From the NCBI GenBank assembly GCA_963377175.1, contig CAUJNA010000582.1, positions 129,687-193,686 on the forward strand: a stretch of DNA of 64,000 nucleotides. Reading direction: 5' to 3'. A model generated the notes under the pieces. That model ran no database searches, had not been told where the DNA came from, and saw only the letters and a program-made list of their open reading frames with translations. This DNA comes from Effrenium voratum. Taxonomy: Eukaryota; Sar; Dinophyceae; Suessiales; Symbiodiniaceae. Positions 1-10,030 of the stretch are shown here, one piece after another. Position numbers and translations under genes: made by a program. Within the stretch, counting starts at the first letter, position 1. Each line of letters begins with the position of its first letter.

Positions 1-557
1 TCAGATCGTTTGACAGCTTCAGCAGGATCTGACGCAGCAGCAGCTGCATTGGGCACAGTCCGGGTGTGCGAAGCATCTTTGGCTTGCACTGAATCAACGT
101 GCTCCGGCAGCTTTTGAAACTGCGAGGATTCTTTGCTCGCATCCAACGCCACAGCTGCTTGCGCGCCGTTGTCTGTGCGTTCTGCCTCATCTGCTTGCTG
201 ATCCTCTTCATCCTGCTCCTCTGCTTCCTCTTCCTCTTCTTCCGCTTCCTCTGCTTCCTCTTCCTCTTCCTCTGCTTCCTGCGCCTGCTTTGCTCCACCA
301 GTGGCCGAAACCTGGGCCATGTCGCTGGGATGGAGCCAAGGCCTCTTTGGCGCCCCTTGAGCCAACATGCATGGCATATGGAAAACCCTGTGCCTGAGCC
401 TGCGATGCTCTTTGAGTCTTAGGAGCCAGCCCTCTCGCAGCTGGGGCACCTCGACGGTTTCACTCACTGACACAGCCTGAGCCTTGAGCCCTGTCCTGAG
501 CCCCAGGCATCCCTGCCCTTCAACCGTGATTGTGAAGCCCAACTTGGTCTCTGACAT
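1..557 (-). CDS. Acidic Glu/Ala-rich protein, N-terminal part (runs off left edge)
   Basis: The minus strand has an ATG at 557-555 followed by an uninterrupted frame to base 1, about 185 codons,with no stop before the window edge. The protein begins MSETKLGFTITVEGQG. After about 90 residues it enters a run of Glu, Ala and Asp (bases about 280-180), then a Gln/Ala/Ser-rich stretch. The acidic run is read through imperfect GAGGAA repeats; the plus-strand reading of the same bases gives an implausible Phe/Leu/Cys run. No domain is recognised. An acidic spacer or nuclear protein is possible but unproven. An internal exon boundary cannot be excluded. Confidence 0.5.
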   Translation of the reverse strand, partial: MSETKLGFTITVEGQGCLGLRTGLKAQAVSVSETVEVPQLREGWLLRLKEHRRLRHRVFHMPCMLAQGAPKRPWLHPSDMAQVSATGGAKQAQEAEEEEEEAEEAEEEEEEAEEQDEEDQQADEAERTDNGAQAAVALDASKESSQFQKLPEHVDSVQAKDASHTRTVPNAAAAASDPAEAVKRS

Positions 558-1629
558 GCCTTAGCCGCCAAGACGCTATGCCACTAAGACGCTAAGCCAT
601 TCCAGTGGCATGTCAGACGAAGCCTGAGGGCCCCTCCTCGCACCCCAAGCCGACCTTGCCGGCTCAGGGGCCCCTCCCATGCCAAAACAGCTGCGGAAAC
701 GGGCTGCTGACTGGCCGGCAACATGGCGCGCACCGGGATCACAGCAATCAAGGCCTCACAACCGCAGGCTCAGGCTCAGCTGTTTTCTTCAAAGCTTCTT
801 GCGTGCTTGGCTCGCTATGGACATGGCAAAATCCTTGTGAATCCACCATGGCTAAGCCCAATAATCGCACCAACGTCATCTCTGCGTGAGCGCCGGTGCG
901 GCTCCGAGGCTGAATGGCGGCTTTGTTCGCAAAGCCATGCCACTTCAGAAGGTGTAGATTCTAGATGTTTCAAACTTTGCAACGCAACTTCACTGAGAGA
1001 CTTGGCCTGGCTTGAGTCGCTTTAGTCCTTGAGGCAAACACCGTCTGAAAGCTCAAGCTGAGCACGCATTCACAACCAGAGCAATCGGCGGCTGTGGTTC
1101 CACAGCGCACAACTTGCCTGGCCTTAGCACGCCTTGGCCACAAACGTCAGCGACCGCCCCAAAACGGGTTGCATGCTGAGTTCATTCACATCTCAAGCCC
1201 TGAGCTGCACTGAAGGCGTGATGGACCCAAATGCACGGCAAATCTGACGGCTCTATTTGGGTAGGTCTCATCAAACTGTTGTGTGAGCGCAGCTCAGGAC
1301 TTACCATCGTCGAGATGATGACACTCCAGGTAGCACGGTCCGCAGCTCAGAAGGCAAGCTGTTGTTTGAGCCTTCCTGCCTGAGCCAGCTGCCAATGTCA
1401 TGCACAGAGGCCGAGAAGACCACAGAGGCCGCGCAAGTTTACAATAGCTACAGTGGCAGACGCTGGCCTTGAGGCTGTCCGGCAAACGCTGCCAGATCTA
1501 TCGGACCTGGAAACGCCCGCAGGCTGGGCCGAGGCTTGGGGGCTGCTGTGGTCAGCAGACCTCGGCTTTCATCAGCTCCCCCTCCCCCCCCCCCGCCTCT
1601 GCAATGTGTGCTTCCTTGCTGCAGCCAAG
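558..1629. other. Gap with no assigned gene
   Basis: Several short frames exist on both strands but none has a recognisable motif. The left part is the presumed 5' flank of the acidic gene; the right part may hold terminal exons or the 3' UTR of the phosphodiesterase. A C-run lies at about 1583-1593. Confidence 0.4.
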
Positions 1630-3430
1630 CGGCTCCTTCCTCTTGCGCGCTTCCCAAGTTTCGGTGTTAGACTGAAGGTGCGCCAGCAGCACGTCCTGCC
1701 AGGCAGGATGATACAAAACAGGCCTGCATCGCCATCTCTCCTTCACAGGATGCTGCAGCTCAGCCATCAACGCAAACGTTGGTTGCACAATGATGGTGAA
1801 AAAGCCCACCTGGCGGCTTCGGGAGACAACACAGGACCCGAGGTCCTCAACCATCCCACGGGCCTGCGAACTGGCAAAACGCACTGTCTCGCGATCGCAG
1901 AGCGGCGAGATGGGTAGACCAAGTCGCTTCTCCTGCGACGCAAAGCGACGCCGAGTGTTCAGAATCTACAGGCGCCTGCCTCATCCCCTTGAAGGAAGAA
2001 CTCCTGCCGCAGCAGATCCTGAGTCACCGGCTTTTGACGTATGGTCACAAACAAACAAACAAAAAACGCAAAAAAGGACGCAGGGGTGCTCGGTGCGGGT
2101 GTCACATTGTGCGGCATGCCAGGGCTACCGTTGCAGGTTGGCTTTAGGCACGGCCCTAAGGAGGCTGTTTTTGGGCCCAATGCTAGCAAAGGGTCCGACC
2201 ACTTGTCGGAGATGTGCAAGACTTTGGCAGGATTGGAGATGTCCATGGCATGGAGCACCATGACTCGCAGAGCAGACCTAGGTCCACAAGTACATCAATG
2301 AGCCATTATGCGGCAAGATCCCCATGAGGGAAATACAAAATACAAACACCAAAACAATGGGCAATGTTGCGTTCCCAGATGCATAGCTTTCGCTTCGCAA
2401 TGCCATTCCCGAGGATCGTTTCCAAGCTTCTCAATTAGTGTCTTGAAGTCTGCCTGGGCTCATCTCCATCCGAGCTCAGCTCGGCTCTGTTGCACAATTT
2501 CCGCTGGTCTTGCATCAGAGATGCCACACTGCTGAAGTGAGAAGACATGTCAGTGCCAAGCACCACCTGGCATTTGGCATGCAGTTCCGCATGATGCGCA
2601 TCACGCAGGCGCACGTTCCACTCAAGGTCAACTCAAGGTCCACCCACAGCCTCAACCATCTCTTTGCGTAATCGAGTGCGGTGATCTGTCTTAAGCCCGT
2701 CCTGAGTTCTTTCGCAGGCGGGCAATGCCTTTGGCATCTAAGACAAGTGGCCAGGATGTTCGTTGACGGGTCCTGGGTTGCCAAATTGCCAAGCCGGCAG
2801 CCCACCTCAAACTTGTGCAGCTTCCCTAAGCCAGCAGCACTATGCATCAGCTTGAAGGTTTTCGAGATGTGCATGTTCTCAAGCACGCTGATGTCCTGGG
2901 CTAGCAAACTGGACTCGGCTAGGCAAGGTTCACTGTGATCATTGCAAACAGGAGTCGTTGTACGTCAACGCAATCTCATCGCATGTGTTCACGTGAAAGG
3001 AATTGGTCCGTCCATCGTGGCCTCCGATGGGCAGTGCTGCGCTGCAGCGACACATGCGCCTTTCTTTGTCCAAGCCCTCGGCCCATGTCATGCACGGCGG
3101 CACCCAAAATGAGTGCAAGGATGCTGAGCTGGTCAAAATATGCAGCGAAGCCAAATTGCGAAAGCAGTGCATGTACACATTGCGTGACCTAAGCTTTGGC
3201 AAGCGATGACATGTTTGAAAACAGCCTAACTTCAGACTGAGCCACATCCGCCGCATGAACATTGTTGTGATAAAGTACAGACCCTTGCTTAGCATACATG
3301 TCCTGAAGGCCGCAAAAAGGGAAGACAGGAGAACGACACACAAGACGCAGCATTGCTCCTCCACAGCCTCTAGAAAACGCGTGGTCTTCTCCATCTCCAG
3401 GAAAATGTCCGACGTCCTTTCGAAACGCCG
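1630..3430 (-). CDS. 3',5'-cyclic nucleotide phosphodiesterase (class I PDE) catalytic domain, multi-exon
   Basis: Hydrolyses cAMP and/or cGMP to the 5'-monophosphate. Exons joined in frame give the class I PDE core in order: FLEAVE (to 3359), YHNNVHAAD (3302-3246), VTQCVHALL to AAVHDM (3188-3083), HDGRTNSF to ALTYN (3021-2957), DISVLENMH (from 2895), DPSTNIL (from 2772), LRKEMVEA (2685-2648), VVLGTDMSSHF (from 2566), MVLHAMDISNPAK (2263-2223), DLLRQEFFLQGDE (2018-1980), EKRLGLPISPLCDR (1932-1864) and QVGFFTIIVQPTF (from 1809). The metal-binding His and Asp residues of the HN...H, HD..HDG and H..DISNP motifs are present. Resolved introns are only 47-81 bases, apart from the longer gap before 2263. 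Donors read GA (3358, 2956), GT (3245, 2647, 2222) and GC (3082, 1979, 1863). Substrate preference cannot be told. Some exon ends, and both termini, are unresolved. Confidence 0.85.
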
Positions 3431-5150
3431 AAGCACGCAGTCAGCACGCAAGGTAGACCGAGTGGACCAGAGCCAACTCACGCTCAAACATAAGCCCAGG
3501 CGCTGGTCCGTGAGGAACGCATCCAGGGCCTTCCACCCAGCAAAGTGCAACGGATTGCCCTTCGTTGCATCTGCTAGCTCAAAGCCTCAGCTCCCACGGC
3601 TCATCACGGCTCATTAGTTTCAGCACTTGGCACAAAGATTGTAACCATCGTTGCAGCATTGCTGGCCCAGCCACTGTCAAAGTCCCATTTGTCCTCAGTT
3701 GCATTGGCTCCGCTTGGCGCACGAGCCACCTGCTCTATAAAAGTTGGCTTGGGCTCTGCCCGACGACGGCCCGTCGGCCGCTGCGTGCTGCCAGGCCACA
3801 AAGTCCTCCAGCATGCTGGACTTCAGGGACTCCCACGATGGCGGGCGAGTAAAAGCCACCGAGGGCGTCCGTGAACGACTCCCAGGAGTTCCAGGACAAG
3901 AGGAGCTGGTGTTGACCTGGCTCTGAACAGCATTCCCACGAGTTGCATTCGCGCAAAGCTCATCTAAAACGTCCTCACGCCAAAGTAGACCTGCCCTATC
4001 TGATGGGACCCACGCTGATACGCAAGGACTCGAGTTCGGCGGTTCGATGGCCGGCTGAGCTCTACTTGCCTGCTTCGTATAGGTCATCAAAAAGTCCTCA
4101 GCTGCAGCGAAGGTGAACAACGGCACAAAACATGGCACCAGCATGCACAACTGCCGGCAGCAAATCGCCCCTTCCGCCCATACCAAGCTGAGTTGCATAG
4201 CCGCCTGCAGCCCAGCGACTTGCACACCCCCGAGCACAAAAAAAAAACGGGCATCGGCAACGTGACAAAGGAGCGTCAGTTGCCCCCAACCGGCCCGTGG
4301 CACCTGGTGTCACGTCTCCTTGGCAGAGACAAACTCTGAGTGCACATCTCAGGAATGGCCATCTGCCAAGCATCCAGTGTCCCGCTGTAGCAGCATACAT
4401 GGCATCGCCAGGGTTTCCAAGTTCGAGCCCAAGCACTCCTTCAGAAAAAGGATTTCTTCCTGGGACATCCGCAGCTCCAGGCAAACATATGAGATACGGA
4501 AGTCCACGCACCCCCCTGAAAACGCATCCAGGCGGCAACCTGAACCTCCAGCTCAGGTCGTTCCACCAATCGATCAAGAATGCCACGGGCGACGTCCATG
4601 AGAGTAGCGTTCTGGCCAGCCTCAGCTACAACTTTGCGGCGTCACCGACTGAAAAACCGGCGCCTCTTGCAGCATGTCATTCACGCCGTCTGTGTCGGGA
4701 ATCGTGGGTGCATTTTGCCCGGCGCCCATGCTCCGCACTGAGTGAAGCGTGGGCCTTACAAAGTCTCAGCCAGGGTGCTCAACTAACACCACGCCACTGC
4801 CACGGCTGCAAGACTTCGAAACTGGATTCTTGAAAGCTCGAAGGGGCAAAAACGTCAAACCAAACCCAGCCAACCGCGCCCAAAGCTGTTTGGGCCAGAA
4901 CATGTTGTTGCGTCTGGGTTCTCAGCACACGCCCCTCAGCCGGGCGCTTCCGCAACTTCAGCGGCGCGGGCTCGGTGTGAAATCTCTGCATGGCCCGCCG
5001 CATGGCCCCGACTTTCCGGGAGATCGACAAGGGGCCAAAAGCGGGCACTCCAAAGGGGCCAAAGCTGTGGTGAAGGGGTGGGAAGAAATGCGTCCAGCAA
5101 ACCTCCACTTGGGATCTGGGGCTCCATGAAGGTCTTAGTGCAAGGGAGGC
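3431..5150 (-). CDS. Probable 5' exons of the PDE gene, or a separate hypothetical gene
   Basis: Minus-strand blocks look coding but carry no diagnostic domain. They are a block at about 3540-3440 (ALDAFLTDQRLGL), one at about 3690-3610 (EDKWDFDSGW, similar to the Trp-x-Phe-Asp that often opens class I PDE domains), a Ser/Pro-rich block at about 4090-3720, a helical block at about 4460-4365 (EEILFLKECLGSNLETLA), another at about 4620-4516 (LMDVARGILDRLVERPELEV), and a basic block at about 5040-4790. They are on the PDE strand and upstream of its core, so they most simply encode its N-terminal half. Exon borders were not fixed. Confidence 0.35.
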
Positions 5151-5934
5151 TGCAGTCTTGGAGCTGTGGGTGCTGAACATTGGGCAGCAAAATCCAGAGT
5201 CGGCTTGAACCTAAATCAACCGCAGCAAGATTGGGGCACAATGCCGTTGGGACTGACAACACGTGAGAGGCAACAGCGTGCCCCAACCACTCGGCGCGCT
5301 CCCTCACCACCTCGTGCGCTCATGTCGACGAGACTGCCGCTCGGCATCTAGGAAGACCAAACTGCCACCAGTATCCAGGTTGAACAGTGGCTGACTGCAG
5401 GGGTGAACACATTGGAACCCCGAATTTCTATATGCCCCCACGAGGAGCAAACGGTGATTGTTAAAGTGGCTGGCAATGTCTCACCCTGTTGACTCGCCTA
5501 CCGCCTAGTTGCGCGAACTCCGAAAATACTTGAGCAAGACATTTCCAGCAATGATGCCTACCGAAACATGCACTTCGCAGCTTTTCAGCGAAGCTGGTGT
5601 ATGAATTTATGCACAAATGCCCTATCACAGCATTCCCAATCAAACGAGGAGGTCTGGCAAGCCTTGGCACAAGTGAATTGGATTGAATGATCTTGCGGAA
5701 TCTTGCGTGAACTGGGGGCCCCGGCTCTCCAATTTGAAATCCTTGGCTCTCCGAAGCTGGATGGACACCAAAAAGAAAGCCGTTGCAGGGACACCCTGCT
5801 CGTGTTTTTCTTGCGCCCTGGGACCCCCTGTTTGGCCTGGCGGAATTGGGATACGCCGCAAACAAACCCAGGCAAAGCTCAAAATGTGTTTTGGAAGCTC
5901 ATGGTTGGCTTGGCATTTCCAGCAGGTTCAGAAT
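5151..5934. other. Intergenic gap
   Basis: Frames on both strands are short and overlapping and none shows a family motif. This is probably the spacer between the cellulase 3' end and the phosphodiesterase 5' end. Confidence 0.4.
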
Positions 5935-7463
5935 TCATAACCTCCAATTCCACCAGGACCCAGTGTCAGTTCTGCTGAAGGGTTTCGGAGATATGGAGAA
6001 CCCGGAGTCCACAAACTTTGACGTGCAGTGGCTACCCCTGCGGATACTGGGTTTGAGGGCAGTGGAGGAAGGTGCTCAAATTCCAGGGTGCAGGCAACAT
6101 ATCAGCACAAGGGATCTCAGGCCCAACCCACGAGCCAAGGCGCGTAAAACTGCACTGACTCCCCACAGAGTTCAGGCAAGTCTTGCGCGCAGGGGCCCAG
6201 CCCATCTGCGCCAACGCCGTCCATCCAGAGCATGTTGGGGGCGCTCCAGTAGCTGATGATCGGCGTCATGCCGGCCGCCATGGCCTGGGCGAGGGGTCAG
6301 CTGCCTAATGAATAGAGCACCCTCAACAAGGCAGAATGTGGCGACGTAGGACAGCTCACTCACATACCCGGCGTTCACACATCCAAGCTTTCCCAAGTAG
6401 TCCGTGGTTTGAGCGTGTTGTTTCACCTCTTGCCCTGCATAAACAAGGGGCCTCCACATATGATCGAAAGACCCATCTCCCCGATTTGGCGCCTCGGTGA
6501 TCTCGGCGCTGCTGTCGCGGCCCTGGAAGTGGTACCAGGAGGTGGGCACCTCCGTCTCCAGGTCACAGACGCGGCCCTGAGTCAGCTTCACTGTCATGGC
6601 GCGCAGCCGGCCTTGGTCCAACGGGAAGCCGATGGTCACCTCGGCCGCGCGGCAAAGCAAACTGGACTGCAGATGTGTCAAGAGGAGGGCCCTTCTCATG
6701 GTGTGTCCAGCCATTCTGGCCTGAATGTCGATTGACAAACAATGAGTACAGCAATTCTGGTCAGGCAAGAGTCAACAACTTTTAACGCTGAACCAACATG
6801 AATTCCCGCCTGGAAGGGGAAGGCCGTGCTGATGCAGCGCCCAGATGGTCCGTAATCCTCGCGAACCCAGTCCCTGTGGCCATTCCAATTGATGCCACCC
6901 CCATAGCCAGCGCCGATGCCGCTGCCATCGTCCGCCACATGCATCGTGGTGTGCCAGGCGTACATGTTGGCCTCGAAACGCTGTTCCAATGTGTCAGAAC
7001 CAGGGGCACTATCATGTACAAACTCGATTAAACTTTGGCCCTACCGGAAAAGGACATGTCGCGGCTCTGCCTCCATGAGGTCGATCTCTACACAGCGCAG
7101 GCCGCATACGCTGTTGGCATCGCAGTAGAAGTCCTCGCAGCCTGAGAGCTGCTGGCTCTGGCGGAGGGAGGTGAGGTACAGCGCAGCGTTGCACCCACAA
7201 CCCGCACCGGAGATATCCGTGGTGAACTGCAACTGCTTCCCCAGAAACGAGATGTTGGCATATTTGTTGTGATCGTATTGGCCATTGCACTGGTCGGTCC
7301 AATAGGTGCGCCCTTTCATCTGGGGGGTCACTTTGTTGCCAATCACCTCAACGTCCCCAGCTTTCTCGTCCGGCACGTTCCAGTACGCGTTCGTCATCTG
7401 GAACTTGCCTGCAGGGGAAGAATACCAATGATCCCACGCGCCCATGCCAATGAACCCTTGCAA
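5935..7463 (-). CDS. Glycoside hydrolase family 7 (GH7) cellulase, five exons resolved
   Basis: Family GH7 cleaves beta-1,4-glucan with retention; in thecate dinoflagellates cellulases of this type act on the wall. Exons: up to about 7463-7071, 6971-6810, 6639-6493, 6284-6187, 6037-5935 (TGA at 5937-5935). Joined, they give [33 protein letters not shown] then [35 protein letters not shown] then [21 protein letters not shown] then [13 protein letters not shown], and [15 protein letters not shown]. The GH7 catalytic E-x-D-x-x-E is intact (EIDLME), as is the following W-H-T-T-x-H. All four introns (99, 170, 208 and 149 bases) start with GC and end with AG. The N-terminus, including any signal peptide, lies upstream of 7463 and was not resolved. 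Confidence 0.9.
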
Positions 7464-8416
7464 ACTTCAACCAACCGGCAAGGCCTGCACCCTGCACTTC
7501 AATGCTTCCAGCACACTTGGCACCTCAGCAAACGTCCCAAGGCACCCTGGTGTCAGCTCTGTCTTTCCCTGCGTCACGCGCAGTTGGCCAAGTCACAGGT
7601 GGCATTTCCGCTGGGATCACAGACTTCTGCCACTGCCAGCGCCAAGAATCTGGCAAGGAAAAGTTGGGCGAACATTGCGACCTTGGAAACCCGAAAGCAC
7701 TGTGGGCACTCTAAGTTTGAAACAAACAACTCACAGCTTCCAGCTATTTGCTGCTAGGCACCGCCATGCCGAAGACGCTTGTCAGCTTGGCTTGAATCAG
7801 GAAGCTGCGCCGTGTCAATGCACGCACTGCGCATGCGCAAGCAATGGAAGACTGTCACAGGAATTGCGCTTCCTTTGACCACTCCAGGGCCAAGGCTCCC
7901 AATCGAGAACATGCAGATGTTTTGCTTGTCAAGCTCTAGAGCACCGGCTCTGTGCGAATGGCGGCTTTCAGCAACCAGGGTCACAAATGGAAGAGCCATC
8001 GCTCACGAGGGCGCCCTGCAGCTTGCTCCAAATGCCTACCGTGGAGTGGACATATCCTGGGCGTGCTCAGCATTTGCGCTGACTCGGCAGAGTCCCAGAC
8101 TCCCCCCCCTTCGGTTTCCAATCAGGAACGAGCATCGTAATAGTCAGAGTTGCCGGGGCAAGTGGCCAATGGCCTGATTCCTTGGCTCGCGGGAAGGTCG
8201 GCACTCACAGGCAGGTGCATTAGATCGGCACGTGTAGCTGCGGGGCGTCGTCCAGATAGGGGTCCAGCCTAGGCGCCATGCAAAGGGGGGCAGGGTCCAG
8301 TTCCGCAACATCAGAACCATTCAGAACCCCTCTTTCCATCCCAAAGTGTGATCGTCCTTTGTCAAGCAAGCTAATCTAACGCCTGCATTGGCGACTACCA
8401 GGGCGAGGCCCCTGAA
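7464..8416. other. Gap; may hold 5' exons of the GH7 gene
   Basis: The signal peptide and first exon of the cellulase should lie here on the minus strand, but I could not pick them out. A minus-strand frame at 7999-7754 is weakly coding-like. Nothing else is supported. Confidence 0.3.
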
Positions 8417-10030
8417 TCACAGCACCTTCACATCTCTGGCCCTGTCGCCAATCTGCACCCCAAGCACCTGTGGCAGCTCCACCGGCGGCGAGTTTGGCAC
8501 ATCTTCGCTCAGGACGCCGTAGGTGCGTGCGGCACATGCCTCCAGCGCTTGGCCTCGAAAGTCCGGCAGGCAGCACACCGCAAAGAGGCAGGAGATCAGG
8601 TTGATGGTGGCAAAGGTCACAAAGGTCGCCACGGAGTTGGCGAAGAGCATCGTCTCAAAGAGTTGGAAGATGAGCGTGTCGATGACGCTGCCCACCACTT
8701 GGCATTGCGCAGCAAAGTGGGACCGAACTGCGTTGGGCAGCACCTCGGAAATGACAACGAAGGCCACACCGCCATAGCCAGCATTCCAACCAAAGATCCG
8801 CAAGACCACACTTGCGGTAGCCAGGCCAGGCGGGAACTGGTTTGGAAAAGCGAGATGGACAGCCAGGGTAGCATCGCAAAGCGTGCACAGCAGGCTTCCT
8901 CCGATGACAAGCCGTCGTCGCCCTACTAGCCGAGAGTCGGATGCAAGCATAGCCAGCAGGGCCCCTGCCAGCTTCATCCAGCCAATCAAGGGCAGCACTG
9001 TGTCCGGGTCTTCCACCTGGCAAAGCTTCAGCAGATCGTGGGCGTAGGCTTGAACCGATAAGGTGCCCACAAAGGCGTTGCAACTCGCAACGCCCATGGC
9101 GATGGAGCAGGGCTGCTTGAAGTCCACCCACGCGCTGACGTGGCGCCAGCAACAGCTGGACTTGTCCTCACGTCCCTCAGCGGCCCTGGCCGCAGCTTTC
9201 AGGTCCTGGGTCTCCGCCTGCAGTCCCAACGCACGGATGGCGCGGTCCACGCCGTCCACATCCCCGCGATTGGCATACCACCGAGGGCTCTCCGGCAGCA
9301 AACACACGAACACCAGCTGCACCGCAGCTGGCACCGCTGCCAGGGCGACCGCCTTCTGCCACGCCCACTCCTGCCGCATCCAGTCCAGGGCCGATATGTG
9401 TAGACCAGCCAGGCACCCGACACACACAGCGACTTCATTCAAACAAACGAAGAGGCCCCTACTTGAACGAGGCGCTATTTCACAAAGGTAGATCGGCGTG
9501 ATCAGAAAGGCCAGACCCATGCCCATCCCAACCAGTCCCCGCGCCACGAAGAAAATGGATATTGAGCGCGTGCCGGACTGTAGGGCCAGCGAGGTCAGGA
9601 TCAAAACGTCCGCAAGGAAAAGGGCAGCTCGACGACCAAATCTTTCGGCCAAATTTGTGCAGCACAATCTGGACAAGAGAGCGCCCAGACTGACGGCTGA
9701 AAGGACTGCTTCCTTGCAACCCATCAAACCCCCTTGGTGTGGCCAACCCCAGTCAGACCCTCTCGTTTCAAAAGGCCTATGTCAACATTTGTTTGGTGCA
9801 CCTCAGTCCTTGGCAAAGCAAGTCGAGATCTGGCCATCATCGTGGCATAGCTTGAGATCTCGGTCCATGTCGTCCAGAATGCCAGTGGTGATACAAATGT
9901 CATATCCGTTGACGAAACCGCTGAGAACATTGAAGAAGACACAACAGAATCTGACGCAAGTCCTTACTCCAAGGCCAAAGGCCATGGAAAGCGCCTTGAA
10001 GAAAAGAAGAAAGAAAAATACTGCTGCCAT
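8417..10030 (-). CDS. Sugar-porter type MFS transporter (two exons resolved)
   Basis: A multi-pass membrane protein likely to move a sugar or similar small solute. Exon 1 (about 10030-9809) encodes the first helix with NGYDICITTGIL, matching the GYDTGVI-type signature of sugar porters. Exon 2 (9712-8417, stop at 8417) encodes the rest: AERFGRR between helices 2 and 3, RGLVGMGMG then YLCEIAPRSSRG, PESPRW before the central loop, and a second six-helix half. The length fits the family. The joint is AAG (9809) to GAA (9712), phase 0, with a GA-AG intron. The upstream limit is uncertain; a further acceptor at about 9960 is possible. The C-terminal tail is polar. Confidence 0.85.

Noticed and set aside
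356..370. Spliced-leader relic (GCATGTTGGCTCAAG on the minus strand)
   Set aside because: 13 of 15 matches, but it lies inside the open frame of the acidic protein, not in a 5' UTR; likely chance.
99..422. Plus-strand frame with a long Phe/Leu/Cys run, resembling a membrane protein
   Set aside because: It is the antisense of the GAGGAA-type acidic repeat read on the minus strand, whose frame is open from an ATG at 557 to the edge.
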